A program made the translations under genes and the position numbers. Shown here in pieces: positions 25,489 through 34,875 of a DNA stretch of 64,000 bases. The stretch's first letter is position 1, and each line of letters begins with the position of its first letter. The notes beneath the pieces were generated by a model, which ran no database searches, was not told where the DNA came from, and was given only the letters and a program-made list of their open reading frames with translations. Source of the DNA: Tomitella fengzijianii (GTDB lineage Bacteria > Actinomycetota > Actinomycetes > Mycobacteriales > Mycobacteriaceae); assembly GCF_007559025.1 (NCBI RefSeq), contig NZ_CP041765.1, positions 3,221,501-3,285,500 of the forward strand, read 5' to 3'.

Positions 25489-26974
25489 GCAGCGCCGCCG
25501 GTGCGGGATCGGGGCTCAGGCCGTCGTGCATCACCAGCGCATCGGTGCGGTTGAGCGCGGGGCCGGCGGGCAACAGGCCCAGGATCGACCATGGCGCCGG
25601 ATCGGTCTCATCGCCCAGGCCGAGGACCTTCGACGTCGCCGCATCCGGAATCCCATAGCGCACACCGGTCTCGGCGACGAGGAACCGCGGGCCGTCCGCC
25701 CGCCCCGCACTCACGCCGCCACCGGAGTCCCGCACCGCGGTCACGTGGGCGGCAGCGCCGGGCCGCAGCACGAACCGGTCCACCGACGGACCGGCGCCGT
25801 CCGCACCCACCAGTCGCACCCCCGCGACGCCGGCCGCTCCCTGGCCGCCCGTCCACGCCGTCCATCCGCCGCCGCGCCGACCGGAGGCCCATGACACGCA
25901 CAGCGTCCCGTCCTCCACGTCCCGCAGTCGCAGCGGGCCCGACGGGTACCCGTCCAACGGCAGCGGCGTCCGCGTCACGGGTGCATCCGCCACCGACTCC
26001 GGCGCGATGCTGCGCTGCCGGAGGCCATGGCCCGCGCCCGAGTACAGGATCAGATCCGCGACGGTTCCGGGAAGCGCCTGGAGGCCGTCGCGCAGCACCA
26101 CGTAACGGTCGCCGTCCGCACCGCCACCGGTTCCGCGGTCGACCCGGACCACGTCCCCCACCCGCACGTCCGCCATCGGGAAGCCGGGGAGCCCGCCGGC
26201 GCCGTCGATGCGCGGAGCCCGCAACTCGGGTCCTTCCGGCAGCGCGGCCATCAGGCCCGCCGACACCCGCACCGGTGCGACCCCTCCGAGCCCCAGCGCC
26301 CGCACCACCTGTGGATCGCCGAGGTCCACGGCGGACCGCGCACCGTCGTGCACCACGTAGGCGCCCTCGCCGTCCGTCACCAGCACCGCCGCACCCCCGG
26401 TGAGCGCGTCCGCCGCCGTCGCACCCCCGCCGATCAGTAAGTTCGTGTGCGCGACGGCGCCGCGCTCGAGCTCGTCGCACACGGCCCACGGCCCCGCGAT
26501 CTGGCCGTCACGGGCGGGAAGGATCTGCGGCGCGCCGGGTATGCCGACCACGGGTCCCCGGCGCAGATCAGGAAGGTGATCGTCCGGAACCCCCGACGGC
26601 GCTGCATCCGTTCCGGCGACCAGCCGCGCGGACGCGAGATTCAGGGCGGGGTGCAGCACGTCCGCGACGGCGCCGCCCCCCGGGCCCGGTGCGGCGATCC
26701 GCTCGCCTTCCACGCGCACGTACAGCGCGCCGCTGCCCTCGGCGAGCAGGATGTCGGCGCCGTCGGTGTCCGGCGCCGGGCTGATCCACGCGGCGATGCC
26801 GAATCCCGCCATCACCAGCGTTCCCAGCACCGCCCCCACCACGAGCGAGCGCGACGCGCTGCGCATCGGCTCGTGCAGCATGCGCACGTCGCGCCGCACC
26901 AGCGCGTGCTCCATGCGGCGGATGATGAATCTGTAGCCGTTCACCTGCGGCCTGGTCGTCAAATGCGCGGGCAT
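25475..26974 (-). CDS. eccB: Type VII secretion protein EccB
   Basis: 499-residue ESX core component. The N-terminus (HLTTRPQVNGYRFIIRRMEHALVRRDVRM) is the conserved EccB start. One membrane helix (about residues 43-67, LVVGAVLGTLVMAGFGIAAWI) leads to a large periplasmic domain with LRRGPVVGIPGAP and WAVCDELE typical of EccB repeats. The expected PxxLGWRP-like tail is replaced by a short LSPDPAPAALL end. The start follows a G6 tract 4 bases before ATG. It is transcribed away from eccE and converges on mycP with a 14-bp overlap of coding ends. Confidence 0.93.
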   Translation of the reverse strand: MPAHLTTRPQVNGYRFIIRRMEHALVRRDVRMLHEPMRSASRSLVVGAVLGTLVMAGFGIAAWISPAPDTDGADILLAEGSGALYVRVEGERIAAPGPGGGAVADVLHPALNLASARLVAGTDAAPSGVPDDHLPDLRRGPVVGIPGAPQILPARDGQIAGPWAVCDELERGAVAHTNLLIGGGATAADALTGGAAVLVTDGEGAYVVHDGARSAVDLGDPQVVRALGLGGVAPVRVSAGLMAALPEGPELRAPRIDGAGGLPGFPMADVRVGDVVRVDRGTGGGADGDRYVVLRDGLQALPGTVADLILYSGAGHGLRQRSIAPESVADAPVTRTPLPLDGYPSGPLRLRDVEDGTLCVSWASGRRGGGWTAWTGGQGAAGVAGVRLVGADGAGPSVDRFVLRPGAAAHVTAVRDSGGGVSAGRADGPRFLVAETGVRYGIPDAATSKVLGLGDETDPAPWSILGLLPAGPALNRTDALVMHDGLSPDPAPAALLTAD

Positions 26975-27066
26975 GGCACCCCCCGTTCTCCCGCTCCCCC
27001 GCGGCGGACACTACCGTAGGCCCCGTCCGGTACGGGGTCCGGACAGCGGATCCAGGGGGGATCAGG

Positions 27067-28848
27067 GTGGGAACACGTCCGGTCGCGATCGTCATCGCCG
27101 CCGAAATCGTCGGAATCACAGCAGCGCTCGCACTTCTCGTCGTCGGTTCGGGCATTCCGGCCGCGGCGGCGGCCGGGATCCTGACGGGGCTCGGCGCCGT
27201 CGTACCGGTCCGCGGGCGCTCCTTGGTGGACGGTGCCGCGCTGCGCTATCGGCACCTTCTGCAATCCCGCGGTCTCCTCGCCGCCGTCCCGCCCGGGCCG
27301 GCGATGACCTCCGGCGGGAACGGCCGGGGGGCGGCCGGGCGGCGGAAATCCGCGCCGTCCCCCGCCGCACCCACCGGCGTCACTCGGCGGCTCGCAGTAC
27401 CGCCGGAAACCGGTTTTCGCTGGGATGCAGAAGAACTCGTCTGCGCAATGCAGGTGTCCGAGCAGTTCGTCGGCATCACGACGATCAGCTCCGGCCGTTC
27501 CCCGCAAAGCCGCGGGGGCGCGGCCGCCGCATTGTCACCGGGGCTTCTCGCGCCGCTTCTGGACCAGTTCGACGTCCGCCTGTCCGGCATCGACATCCAC
27601 ACCCGCAGCATCCGGACTGCCGGCCCTCCCGCGGCCGCCGCGGTGCACTCGCGCCTGGTGGGTCAACTGCCGGCGGCGGTCCGCCACGACACCGTCGTCA
27701 TGGTCCGCCTGGACCCGCGGCTGTGCCCGGAGGCGGTGGCCAGGCGCGGCGGCGCCGGCCCCGGCGCGCGCGAACGCGGCGCGGTCCGCGCCGCGGGGGT
27801 CGCCGCCGCCCGCATCGTCCGCGCGATCGAGCGAGAGGGGATGGCCGCCACCATGCTCACCGCCGCCGACCTCGACGGCGCCGTGCGCGGTTTCATCGGC
27901 GACCACGGAGCGGGCGGGGCGCGGGTGCGGTGGGACCGCATCGACACCGGCACGGCGAGTGACGCCGGGCGCCGCACTCACACGACGTTCGCGCTTCCCA
28001 CCGACGCGGCCGCTGTCGGCGCACACCCGTGGGCCTGCGCATGGGACCAGCCCTGCGCGACGGCAGTCATGTCGGTTCGGCTGGGACGGCCGCGATCTCC
28101 CGGCCACGTGCGAGTGGGCGCGCTGGCCCGCTATGCCTCCGACGCGCCGGTGCCGGCCCCGCGCGTGCCCGGGGCACGCCTCCTCCGCGGCGCCCAGGCC
28201 GACGCATTGCAGGCGACCTCCCCCCGCGGCGACAGCCGCTTCGACAGGCTCGCCGAGCCCGCAGACATTCCTCCGGCCGCGGCAGGCAGGCTCACGATCC
28301 CGGTCGCCGGGCATGGGCAACTGATCGGCGGAGACGCGTCCGGCAAGGCGGTGCTCGCGCGCTTGGTCGGGCCCCCGCTTCGCACGGTGGAAGTGGCCGG
28401 GCAGGCGTACATCGCCCGCCAGGTGGTGTTGCGCGCACTCGCGACCGGCGCGCGGATCCTGGTGATCACCGACCGCCCCGGCGAATGGCGCCACCTGGAG
28501 GCGGAGATCGCCGACGTGTCCTCCCTGCGGGTCGCTGCGGCCGTGTCCACCTTCTCCGGCGTCACGACCCCGCCGACGAGTGCCCTGTCCGACGCGACGG
28601 TGCGGCGCTACGGCGCCGTCGTCGTGGACTGCCTCGGGTCGTCCGTTCCTGTCCCCCGGGTGCCCGCCGACGCCACTGTGATCCGGGTGGTCCAGCGCGG
28701 GGCCGCAGGGGCAGGCCATGCGGACGCGCGGGTGCACCAGGACCCGGACGACCCGAACGCCGTGCACGTCGTCGTGCACGGGGCCGCGGCGACGGTCTCG
28801 GTGGTGTCGATCCCCGACGAGGCCCGGCTGATCGGGCGGCCGGAGTGA
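27067..28848 (+). CDS. eccE: Type VII secretion protein EccE
   Basis: 593-residue peripheral ESX core protein. Two N-terminal membrane helices (about residues 4-47) are followed by GRSLVDGAALRYRHLL and a cytosolic region with VCAMQVSEQFVGITTISSG, the EccE domain pattern. The rest is variable, as in the family. EccE is absent from minimal ESX-4-type systems, so this marks a more elaborate system. The GTG at 27067 follows a G6 tract by six bases. It is divergent from eccB (92-bp gap) and convergent with the EspG-like gene. Confidence 0.85.
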   Translation: MGTRPVAIVIAAEIVGITAALALLVVGSGIPAAAAAGILTGLGAVVPVRGRSLVDGAALRYRHLLQSRGLLAAVPPGPAMTSGGNGRGAAGRRKSAPSPAAPTGVTRRLAVPPETGFRWDAEELVCAMQVSEQFVGITTISSGRSPQSRGGAAAALSPGLLAPLLDQFDVRLSGIDIHTRSIRTAGPPAAAAVHSRLVGQLPAAVRHDTVVMVRLDPRLCPEAVARRGGAGPGARERGAVRAAGVAAARIVRAIEREGMAATMLTAADLDGAVRGFIGDHGAGGARVRWDRIDTGTASDAGRRTHTTFALPTDAAAVGAHPWACAWDQPCATAVMSVRLGRPRSPGHVRVGALARYASDAPVPAPRVPGARLLRGAQADALQATSPRGDSRFDRLAEPADIPPAAAGRLTIPVAGHGQLIGGDASGKAVLARLVGPPLRTVEVAGQAYIARQVVLRALATGARILVITDRPGEWRHLEAEIADVSSLRVAAAVSTFSGVTTPPTSALSDATVRRYGAVVVDCLGSSVPVPRVPADATVIRVVQRGAAGAGHADARVHQDPDDPNAVHVVVHGAAATVSVVSIPDEARLIGRPE

Positions 28849-28915
28849 CGGCCGTGGCGACGCTAGGTGTCAAGGAACGATGCACGCCGGATCCGTTTCG
28901 GCGTGCGCCGCCCTG

Positions 28916-29812
28916 CTACTCCGCGAGGTCCGCCAACGCCTCCAGCCCGCGCCCGATGCGCTCCGCGTCGCCGGGGCCGAAGGTCGCCCACAGCACCCCG
29001 CCGGGGGCGCGTCCCGGCGCCGCGACCAGCCGGCCGCGCGGCGAGTCGTAGACCACCATCGCGGCGGGCGGCACAGCCTCGTGGGGCCCGGGTGCGCACG
29101 CCGATCCACGCCGCAGCCGCACCACCTCGCTCCACGCAGTGACCGAGCACAGGACCACGGCGATGGTGTCGGCGGCGTCCGCCGGTGCACCGCACGCGAT
29201 GAACGCCGCAGCGCACTCGCCCTGCGACACCGCGCCGGGGTCCTCCGGTGCCGCGGCCGTGAGGCGCTGCTCTCCGCACTCGGCCAGCCGCTGCTGCAGC
29301 TCTGCGAGCGGTACCCGCACCGGATCCCGCAGCGCGACGGGTTCCGCATCACCGAGGAACCGCATCAGTTCGGCGCGCCGTGGACGCGACCATGACAGTG
29401 CGACCGGCGCGTCGTCGCCCGTCGCACGCGTCGCCGCCACGCCTGCCCGCAAGCCGACCGCACCGATCGCATCACGCGGACTGGCCGGCGGCCGGTCGCC
29501 GGCCAGGCACAGACGCGCGACGCCGCCCTCGGTGATCCGCCGCGCCGCGACCTCCTCCGGCGCCGAACACAGTGCGGACACGAGCTCGGCGAGCGGAGGA
29601 CACGGTTCCGGTCCGGCGCCGCCCCCGCCCGTTGTGAGCAGGCCACGGCGGCGCAGCGCACCGTCCACTTCCGCCGTGGACGGAGGCGCAGCACCGACAA
29701 CGCGTTCGGGCCCGCCCCCGAGGGCCAACGGCAGTTCCTCGATGCCGAGCAGCCCGGCGCACCGCTGCAACTCCGGGATGGAAAGAGTGATCCGGTGGGC
29801 GCGGTCGCTCAC
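28916..29812 (-). CDS. EspG-like ESX secretion-associated chaperone
   Basis: 298-residue soluble protein of the EspG/ESAT-6-like secretion-associated family. It begins HRITLSIPELQRCAGLLGIEELPLAL, the first strand and helix of EspG, and later has a two-fold internal arrangement (WSRPRRAELMRFLGD, AEVVRLRRG-like SEVVRLRRGSACAPG) expected of that quasi-symmetric fold. EspG binds the tip of PPE proteins and delivers PE-PPE pairs to the ESX machine. Its ATG overlaps the stop of the PPE gene by 4 bases, the best support for this role. Sequence identity to mycobacterial EspG looks low, so the call also rests on context. Confidence 0.75.
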   Translation of the reverse strand: MSDRAHRITLSIPELQRCAGLLGIEELPLALGGGPERVVGAAPPSTAEVDGALRRRGLLTTGGGGAGPEPCPPLAELVSALCSAPEEVAARRITEGGVARLCLAGDRPPASPRDAIGAVGLRAGVAATRATGDDAPVALSWSRPRRAELMRFLGDAEPVALRDPVRVPLAELQQRLAECGEQRLTAAAPEDPGAVSQGECAAAFIACGAPADAADTIAVVLCSVTAWSEVVRLRRGSACAPGPHEAVPPAAMVVYDSPRGRLVAAPGRAPGGVLWATFGPGDAERIGRGLEALADLAE

Positions 29813-30960
29813 CGCGCCGCGCCTCCCAGCACCGCGGGCACGACGAGGCGGCCGTCGTCGATCCGGTCGAGGGCGCGCAGCCGCTCCTCCGGCTCGTGGT
29901 CGTCCTCGCCGCCGGAGCCGGCCGTGCCGGGACGCAGGCGCGGCGGGACGGCCGACCGTGCCGCGGACGGGGTCTGCTCGCCCGTCCCTGAGATCCGAGG
30001 ACCGGCCCGGCCGGCGCCCGACGCAGGTGCCGACGCCCCGGATGCCACCGGCGCGAGCGCGGCGCCCCCAAGCCCGCCGATCCCCGTGCCGTACACCCCC
30101 GCCCGTGCGGCCACCGCGCCACGCCCCGGAACCGCCCCCGCTCCGTCCGGAGCGCCGGCCGCGTGCACGGCGGGCGCCGGAGTTCCGGCTGCGGCGAGCG
30201 CCGTGCCGTGCCCGCTCAGCCCGGTGGGCGGGGCCGGCGCGACCGCCGCCGCGCGTGTCGCTGCGGACGCGGCATCGCCGAGCGCCCCCGGATCCACCGC
30301 CCCGGTTTCGAGGAACTCCGCGGCCGCCGCCCGGGTCTGCTGCCCGGCGGACTCCGCCGCGCGCGCGAGGTCACGCGCGGCGGAGTCCACCAGCGAAAGT
30401 CCGTGGTGCTCCGGAATCGTGATCGGCGGCGCGGGCCTGAAGGGCGCGGGGACGGACAGCACCGTCGACGCCGCCTCGTAGCCGTCCATCGCCATCGCCG
30501 CGCGGATGTCCATCTCCCGCTCGGCGGCCTCGGCCGCGGCGACGCCCGCCCCGAGCCCGACTCCGGTGGAGGCGGCCGCCAGAGTGGCACCCGCCATCGC
30601 CGCGCGGGTCGCCGCGATCTCCACCGGGCTGGGCATCACCAGCGCCGCCGCCGTGTATGCGGCGGCCCCGGCGCCGGTGGTCACCGCCATCCGTCCCGCA
30701 TGCTCGATGGTTTCCGCCAGCCAGGCACCGAAGCCGCCGAAGCTCGCGTACGCCATGCCGGCCGCCGGTCCCTGCCAGGTGGTCCCCAGCCCCCCGACCG
30801 CGGCCGTGAGTGCGGCCGCGCCCGCGCCGAGCAGCACGGTCAGGTCGGTCCACGCCGCCGAGGCCGCCGACATCGGCACCGGCCCCGGGCCCGCGTACAG
30901 AGTGGTCGAGTTGATCGTGGCTCCCCGCGGAAACCACACGACTCCGGTGAACCCCACCAT
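29809..30960 (-). CDS. PPE-domain protein with divergent PPE motif
   Basis: 383-residue ESX substrate with an N-terminal PPE domain (about residues 1-175). NSTTLYAGPGPVPMSAASAAW and TTWQGPAAGMA match the PPE core and WxG turn, but the name-giving Pro-Pro-Glu is replaced by Pro-Arg-Gly in VWFPRGATINS. The C-terminal half is a low-complexity Ala/Gly/Pro-rich tail ending in an acidic/charged segment. It should pair with the PE protein encoded just upstream and be handled by the EspG-like chaperone. A GGGGGAAG ribosome site precedes ATG 30960. Confidence 0.85.
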   Translation of the reverse strand: MVGFTGVVWFPRGATINSTTLYAGPGPVPMSAASAAWTDLTVLLGAGAAALTAAVGGLGTTWQGPAAGMAYASFGGFGAWLAETIEHAGRMAVTTGAGAAAYTAAALVMPSPVEIAATRAAMAGATLAAASTGVGLGAGVAAAEAAEREMDIRAAMAMDGYEAASTVLSVPAPFRPAPPITIPEHHGLSLVDSAARDLARAAESAGQQTRAAAAEFLETGAVDPGALGDAASAATRAAAVAPAPPTGLSGHGTALAAAGTPAPAVHAAGAPDGAGAVPGRGAVAARAGVYGTGIGGLGGAALAPVASGASAPASGAGRAGPRISGTGEQTPSAARSAVPPRLRPGTAGSGGEDDHEPEERLRALDRIDDGRLVVPAVLGGAAR

Positions 30961-31050
30961 GGTTTTCTTCCCCCTTCACGAATATGCGCAGCCGCCCTCC
31001 CGCGTCCGCGCACCCCGCCGGACCGCCCGCGCGAGCCGGCGGGCGATCGG

Positions 31051-31407
31051 TCAGTACAGCGCGCCCACCGCCGACGCCGCGGCGCCGTCCGACGTGCCGT
31101 ATGCGGCCGCCTGCAAGCGCAGCGCCTGCGCCGCGCGGCGCAGCTCGTGCGCCCCCGTGGCCGCGGCGACGTCGAAGCTGTCCGCCACCGCGTGCTGATT
31201 ACGGGATACGGCGAGTGAGACTTCCTCCGCACCGGCCGGCGCCGCGTGCAGCGCCGGCGAATGCGTGCGCCTGGCCGCGTCGATCCCCTCCGCGACCGCG
31301 TCCAGCTCCGCGGCCGCCGCCACCATGGCCGCCGGTTCGACCACCACCATGCCGCCGGCGCCGCCGCCGAATCCCCCGCCTGAAACGGCGCCACTGATTC
31401 CCGTCAC
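31051..31407 (-). CDS. PE-like protein, first gene of the PE-PPE-EspG unit
   Basis: 118-residue small helical protein resembling a PE domain. A glycine-rich lead (res 1-19) is followed by MVVVEPAAMVAAAAELDAVAEGIDAA, the typical V-x-P-AA-M start, and a second helix ending in AAAYGTSDG, in which Tyr103-x3-Asp107 is the T7SS YxxxD export motif exactly where PE proteins carry it. The literal Pro-Glu pair is reversed (Glu-Pro). The GTG at 31407 follows a G6 tract; an alternative ATG lies at 31350. It stands 90 bases before the PPE gene, the classic PE-PPE order. Confidence 0.8.
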   Translation of the reverse strand: MTGISGAVSGGGFGGGAGGMVVVEPAAMVAAAAELDAVAEGIDAARRTHSPALHAAPAGAEEVSLAVSRNQHAVADSFDVAAATGAHELRRAAQALRLQAAAYGTSDGAAASAVGALY

Positions 31408-31585
31408 ATTCCCCCCTCGGGTCCCCGTTCCCCGTCCGCCCCCACGGACGGTGGTCAACCTAACACGCGTCCGCAGCACGCGCGAGAGGTTGTCCACAGG
31501 CCCCGTACCGCGCTGTCGAGCAGCACGGAAGCGTTCCACTAAGATCAATCCGAGCCCTCGTCCGCATCAACAGTCGGAGCACTGG

Positions 31586-34411
31586 ATGATCACACTGCTC
31601 GTCGCGTATCTCATCGCGGCGGCCAGTGCTCCCCTCCTTGTGCGGACCTGGGGCCGCAACGCGTTCTACGCCCTCGCGGCGGTACCCGCCGCCGGCACGG
31701 TGTGGGCGGCCACCGCGTGGGATTCCGCGGCCACGGTCGACGCCCAGTGGATTCCGCAGCTGTCGATGAACTTCACGCTGCGCTACGACGCGCTGGCGCA
31801 GATCCTCACCGTCCTCGTGCTGGGTGTGGGTGCGCTGGTACTGGTGTACTGCGCGCGCTACTTCCATGACACGGAACCGCGCCTGGGGTTGTTCGCCGCC
31901 GAACTCACGGCGTTCGGCGGTGCCATGCTGGGCCTGGTGCTCAGCGACAACATGCTGCTGCTCTACATCTTCTGGGAGATCACGACGGTCCTGTCGTTCC
32001 TGCTGGTGGGGCACTACGCGGAGCGCGCCACCAGCCGGCAGGCCGCCACCAAGGCGCTGCTGGTCACCACGGCCGGCGGCCTGGCAATGCTCGTGGGGAT
32101 CGTGGCGCTGGGACACCAGGCGGGCACCTTCCTCCTCTCCGAGATCATCGCGGACCCGCCGTCGGGCGTCGTGGTGAACATCGCCGTCGTCCTGCTGCTC
32201 ATCGGCGCGCTGAGCAAGTCGGCCATCGTGCCGTTCCACTTCTGGCTGCCCGGCGCGATGGCTGCGCCCACCCCCGTCAGCGCCTACCTGCACGCGGCCG
32301 CCATGGTCAAGGCCGGCATCTTCCTGATCGCCCGCCTGGCCCCCGCCTTCGCCACCACCCCGTACTGGCGCCCGCTGGTGCTCACGCTGGGTCTGGTCAC
32401 GATGATCCTCGCCGGGTGGCGCTCGCTGCGCGAGTACGACCTCAAGCTGGTGCTGGCCTTCGGCACCGTCAGCCAGCTCGGCTTCATGGTGACGCTGGTG
32501 GGCGTGGGCTCCCGCGATGCCGCGCTGGCGGGCATGGCGGTGGTGGTGGCGCACGCGCTGTTCAAGTCGTCACTGTTCATGGTGGTCGGCGCCATCGACC
32601 ACGCCACCGGCACGCGCGACATGCGCGAGCTCGCCGGGCTGGGCCGCGCGCACCCCGGACTCGCAATCATGGCGGTCGCGGCCACGGCGAGCATGGCGGG
32701 CGTGCCCCCGTTCATAGGATTCGTCGGCAAGGAGGCGGCGTTCGAGGCGCTCGACCACGCGCCGGCCGCGGCCATCGTGCTGCTCACCGGCATGACCGTC
32801 GGCTCGATCTTCACCGTCGCGTACTCGGTGCGCTTCCTGGTGGGCGCGTTCGCCGGCAAGGGCCGCGCCCCCACCCGCGCCGTGGCCGGGATGCACGCCC
32901 CCGGCGCCGCGCTGCTGGCCGCGCCCGCCCTGCTCGCCGCCGCGGGGCTGGCCGCCGGGTTCGCGTCGGGTTGGATCGACGCGCTTCTGGCCCCCTACGC
33001 GGACACCCTCCCCGGAGGGGGCCCGCATCCCTACCATCTGGCCCTGTGGCACGGGATGACGCTGCCGGTGTGGCTGACGATCGTCGTGATCGCCGGGGGC
33101 GTCGCGATGTTCGCGGCCCGCTCCACGCTCAAGCGGTGGGGCCCGGACAAGCCCCCGCTGGGCAACGCGGACCGCGTCTACGAGGGCGCGCTGCGCCTGG
33201 CCGACCGGATCTCGCTGCGGATGACCGGCACGGTGCAGCGCGGTTCGCTGCCCATCACGCAGGCCGTGATCCTGGCGACGTTCGTGGTGCTGCCGTCCGC
33301 GACGCTGCTCCTGTTCGGCGTCCCCGAGGTGCAGGCCGCCGGGTGGGACTCGCCCTGGAAGCTCGCGATCGGCGCCCTGATGATCGGCCCGGCCGTGGCG
33401 ACCACCGTCCTGCGCAACCGGCTGGCGGCCGTGCTCATGGTGGGCTTCACCGGCTACGGCATGGCGATGATCTTCGCGCTGCACGGCGCCCCCGACCTGG
33501 CCCTCACCCAGTTCCTCGTCGAGACGCTGCTGCTGGTGGTGTTCGTCCTGGTGCTGCGCAAGCTGCCCGCCGAGGCTTCCGCTCCGGTGCCGACGCGCCG
33601 GATGTTCCGGCTCCGGTCGGCCCGCATCGCACTGTCCGCCCTGGTGGGGACCACCGTCGCCCTCCTCGGCGCCTACGCCATCGGATCGCGGACGGCGCAG
33701 CCCATCTCCGACGCGATGCCCGACGCCGCCTACGACGGCGGCGGCGGGAAGAACGTCGTCAACGTGCTGCTGGTCGACATCCGCGCGTGGGACACCCTCG
33801 GCGAGATCTCGGTGCTGCTCGTCGTGGCGACCGGCGTCGCCAGCCTCGTGTTCCGGCACCACCGCCTGGGCGGCGCGCTGCGCGTCTCCGACGCGCCCGA
33901 GGAGCTGCGCAACGGCCCGGTGACCCGGTCGTTGCGGCTGGTCGGCAGCCGCATCTCCGACCCGCGCACCCGCTCGCTGGTCCTGGAGATGACCACCCGG
34001 CTGGTCTTCCCCACCGTGATGGTGCTGTCGGTGTACTTCTTCTTCGCCGGCCACAACCACCCGGGCGGCGGTTTCGCCGGGGGCCTCACGGCCGGGCTCG
34101 CCCTCACCCTGCGCTACCTGGCGGGCGGGCGCTACGAGATCGGCGAGGCGCTGCCCATCGACGCGGGCAAGATCCTCGGGGTCGGTTTCCTGCTGGCCAC
34201 GGGCACTGCCGCCGTGTCGCTGCTGATGGGTGCCCCGGTCCTGTCCTCGGCGATCCTGGAGGTGACGCTGCCCGTCATCGGCCACGTCAAGCTCGTCACC
34301 GCGCTGTTCTTCGACGCCGGGGTCTACCTGATCGTGGTCGGCATGACCCTCGACATCCTGCGCAGCCTCGGCGCGCAGCTGGACTCGCGGGCGGAGGTGA
34401 AACTGCAGTGA
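31586..34411 (+). CDS. mrpA: Mrp Na+/H+ antiporter subunit A fused to subunit B
   Basis: 941-residue membrane protein of the multi-subunit Mrp cation/proton antiporter, related to complex I NuoL/NuoM. The antiporter core contains FWEITTVLSFLLVGHY (conserved Glu), KSAIVPFHFWLPGAMAAPTPVSAYLHAAAMVKAGIFL (conserved Lys/His) and GVPPFIGFVGKEAAFE. Residues about 800-941 carry an MrpB domain (LVFPTVMVLSVYFFFAGHNHPGGGFAGGL). This A-B fusion explains why no separate mrpB lies in the operon. ATG 31586 follows CGGAG. Its stop overlaps mrpC. It maintains sodium and pH homeostasis at the membrane. Confidence 0.95.
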   Translation: MITLLVAYLIAAASAPLLVRTWGRNAFYALAAVPAAGTVWAATAWDSAATVDAQWIPQLSMNFTLRYDALAQILTVLVLGVGALVLVYCARYFHDTEPRLGLFAAELTAFGGAMLGLVLSDNMLLLYIFWEITTVLSFLLVGHYAERATSRQAATKALLVTTAGGLAMLVGIVALGHQAGTFLLSEIIADPPSGVVVNIAVVLLLIGALSKSAIVPFHFWLPGAMAAPTPVSAYLHAAAMVKAGIFLIARLAPAFATTPYWRPLVLTLGLVTMILAGWRSLREYDLKLVLAFGTVSQLGFMVTLVGVGSRDAALAGMAVVVAHALFKSSLFMVVGAIDHATGTRDMRELAGLGRAHPGLAIMAVAATASMAGVPPFIGFVGKEAAFEALDHAPAAAIVLLTGMTVGSIFTVAYSVRFLVGAFAGKGRAPTRAVAGMHAPGAALLAAPALLAAAGLAAGFASGWIDALLAPYADTLPGGGPHPYHLALWHGMTLPVWLTIVVIAGGVAMFAARSTLKRWGPDKPPLGNADRVYEGALRLADRISLRMTGTVQRGSLPITQAVILATFVVLPSATLLLFGVPEVQAAGWDSPWKLAIGALMIGPAVATTVLRNRLAAVLMVGFTGYGMAMIFALHGAPDLALTQFLVETLLLVVFVLVLRKLPAEASAPVPTRRMFRLRSARIALSALVGTTVALLGAYAIGSRTAQPISDAMPDAAYDGGGGKNVVNVLLVDIRAWDTLGEISVLLVVATGVASLVFRHHRLGGALRVSDAPEELRNGPVTRSLRLVGSRISDPRTRSLVLEMTTRLVFPTVMVLSVYFFFAGHNHPGGGFAGGLTAGLALTLRYLAGGRYEIGEALPIDAGKILGVGFLLATGTAAVSLLMGAPVLSSAILEVTLPVIGHVKLVTALFFDAGVYLIVVGMTLDILRSLGAQLDSRAEVKLQ

Positions 34412-34875
34412 CCGTCGACATCGGCCTGCTCGTGGTGGTCGCCGTGCTCGTGTCCTGCGGCGTCTACCTTCTGATGGAACGCTCCATCGTCAAGATGCTG
34501 CTGGGCATGATTCTGGGCGGCAACGGCATCAACCTGCTGCTGGTGCTCGCCGGCGGCGGCGCCGGCGACGCACCCATCATCGGCAGCGACGGCCGCATCT
34601 ACGACACCGACGCGGATCCGCTCGCGCAGGCGATGATCCTCACCGCCATCGTCATCTCGATGGGGCTCGCCGCCTTCGTGCTGGGGCTCGCCTACCGCGC
34701 GTTCACCGCCACCAGCACCGACGACGACGTCGAGGACGACCCGGAGGACACCAAGGTGGGCCTGCGCAGTGAGGACGAGTCCCCGCATCGCGACCGCACC
34801 GCTGACCCCGCCACCGGGCGGATCACCCGCGCGGGCGACCAGTTCGGCCCCGCCAACGCGAGCGAGGAGCCATGA
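34408..34875 (+). CDS. mrpC: Mrp Na+/H+ antiporter subunit C
   Basis: 155-residue NuoK-like subunit with three membrane helices (about residues 5-23, 27-48, 72-98). GMILGGNGINLLLV and DPLAQAMILTAIVISMGLAAF are the family signatures. The C-terminal 55 residues are an acidic/charged cytosolic tail (DDDVEDDPEDTK...) not needed in shorter homologues. It overlaps mrpA (GTGA) and mrpD (ATGA), so translation is coupled. Confidence 0.93.
   Translation: MTVDIGLLVVVAVLVSCGVYLLMERSIVKMLLGMILGGNGINLLLVLAGGGAGDAPIIGSDGRIYDTDADPLAQAMILTAIVISMGLAAFVLGLAYRAFTATSTDDDVEDDPEDTKVGLRSEDESPHRDRTADPATGRITRAGDQFGPANASEEP

Noticed and set aside
32570..34285. 571-codon open frame antisense to mrpA
   Set aside because: His/Gln/Arg-rich translation typical of the complementary strand of a membrane-protein gene; no domain and no ribosome site.
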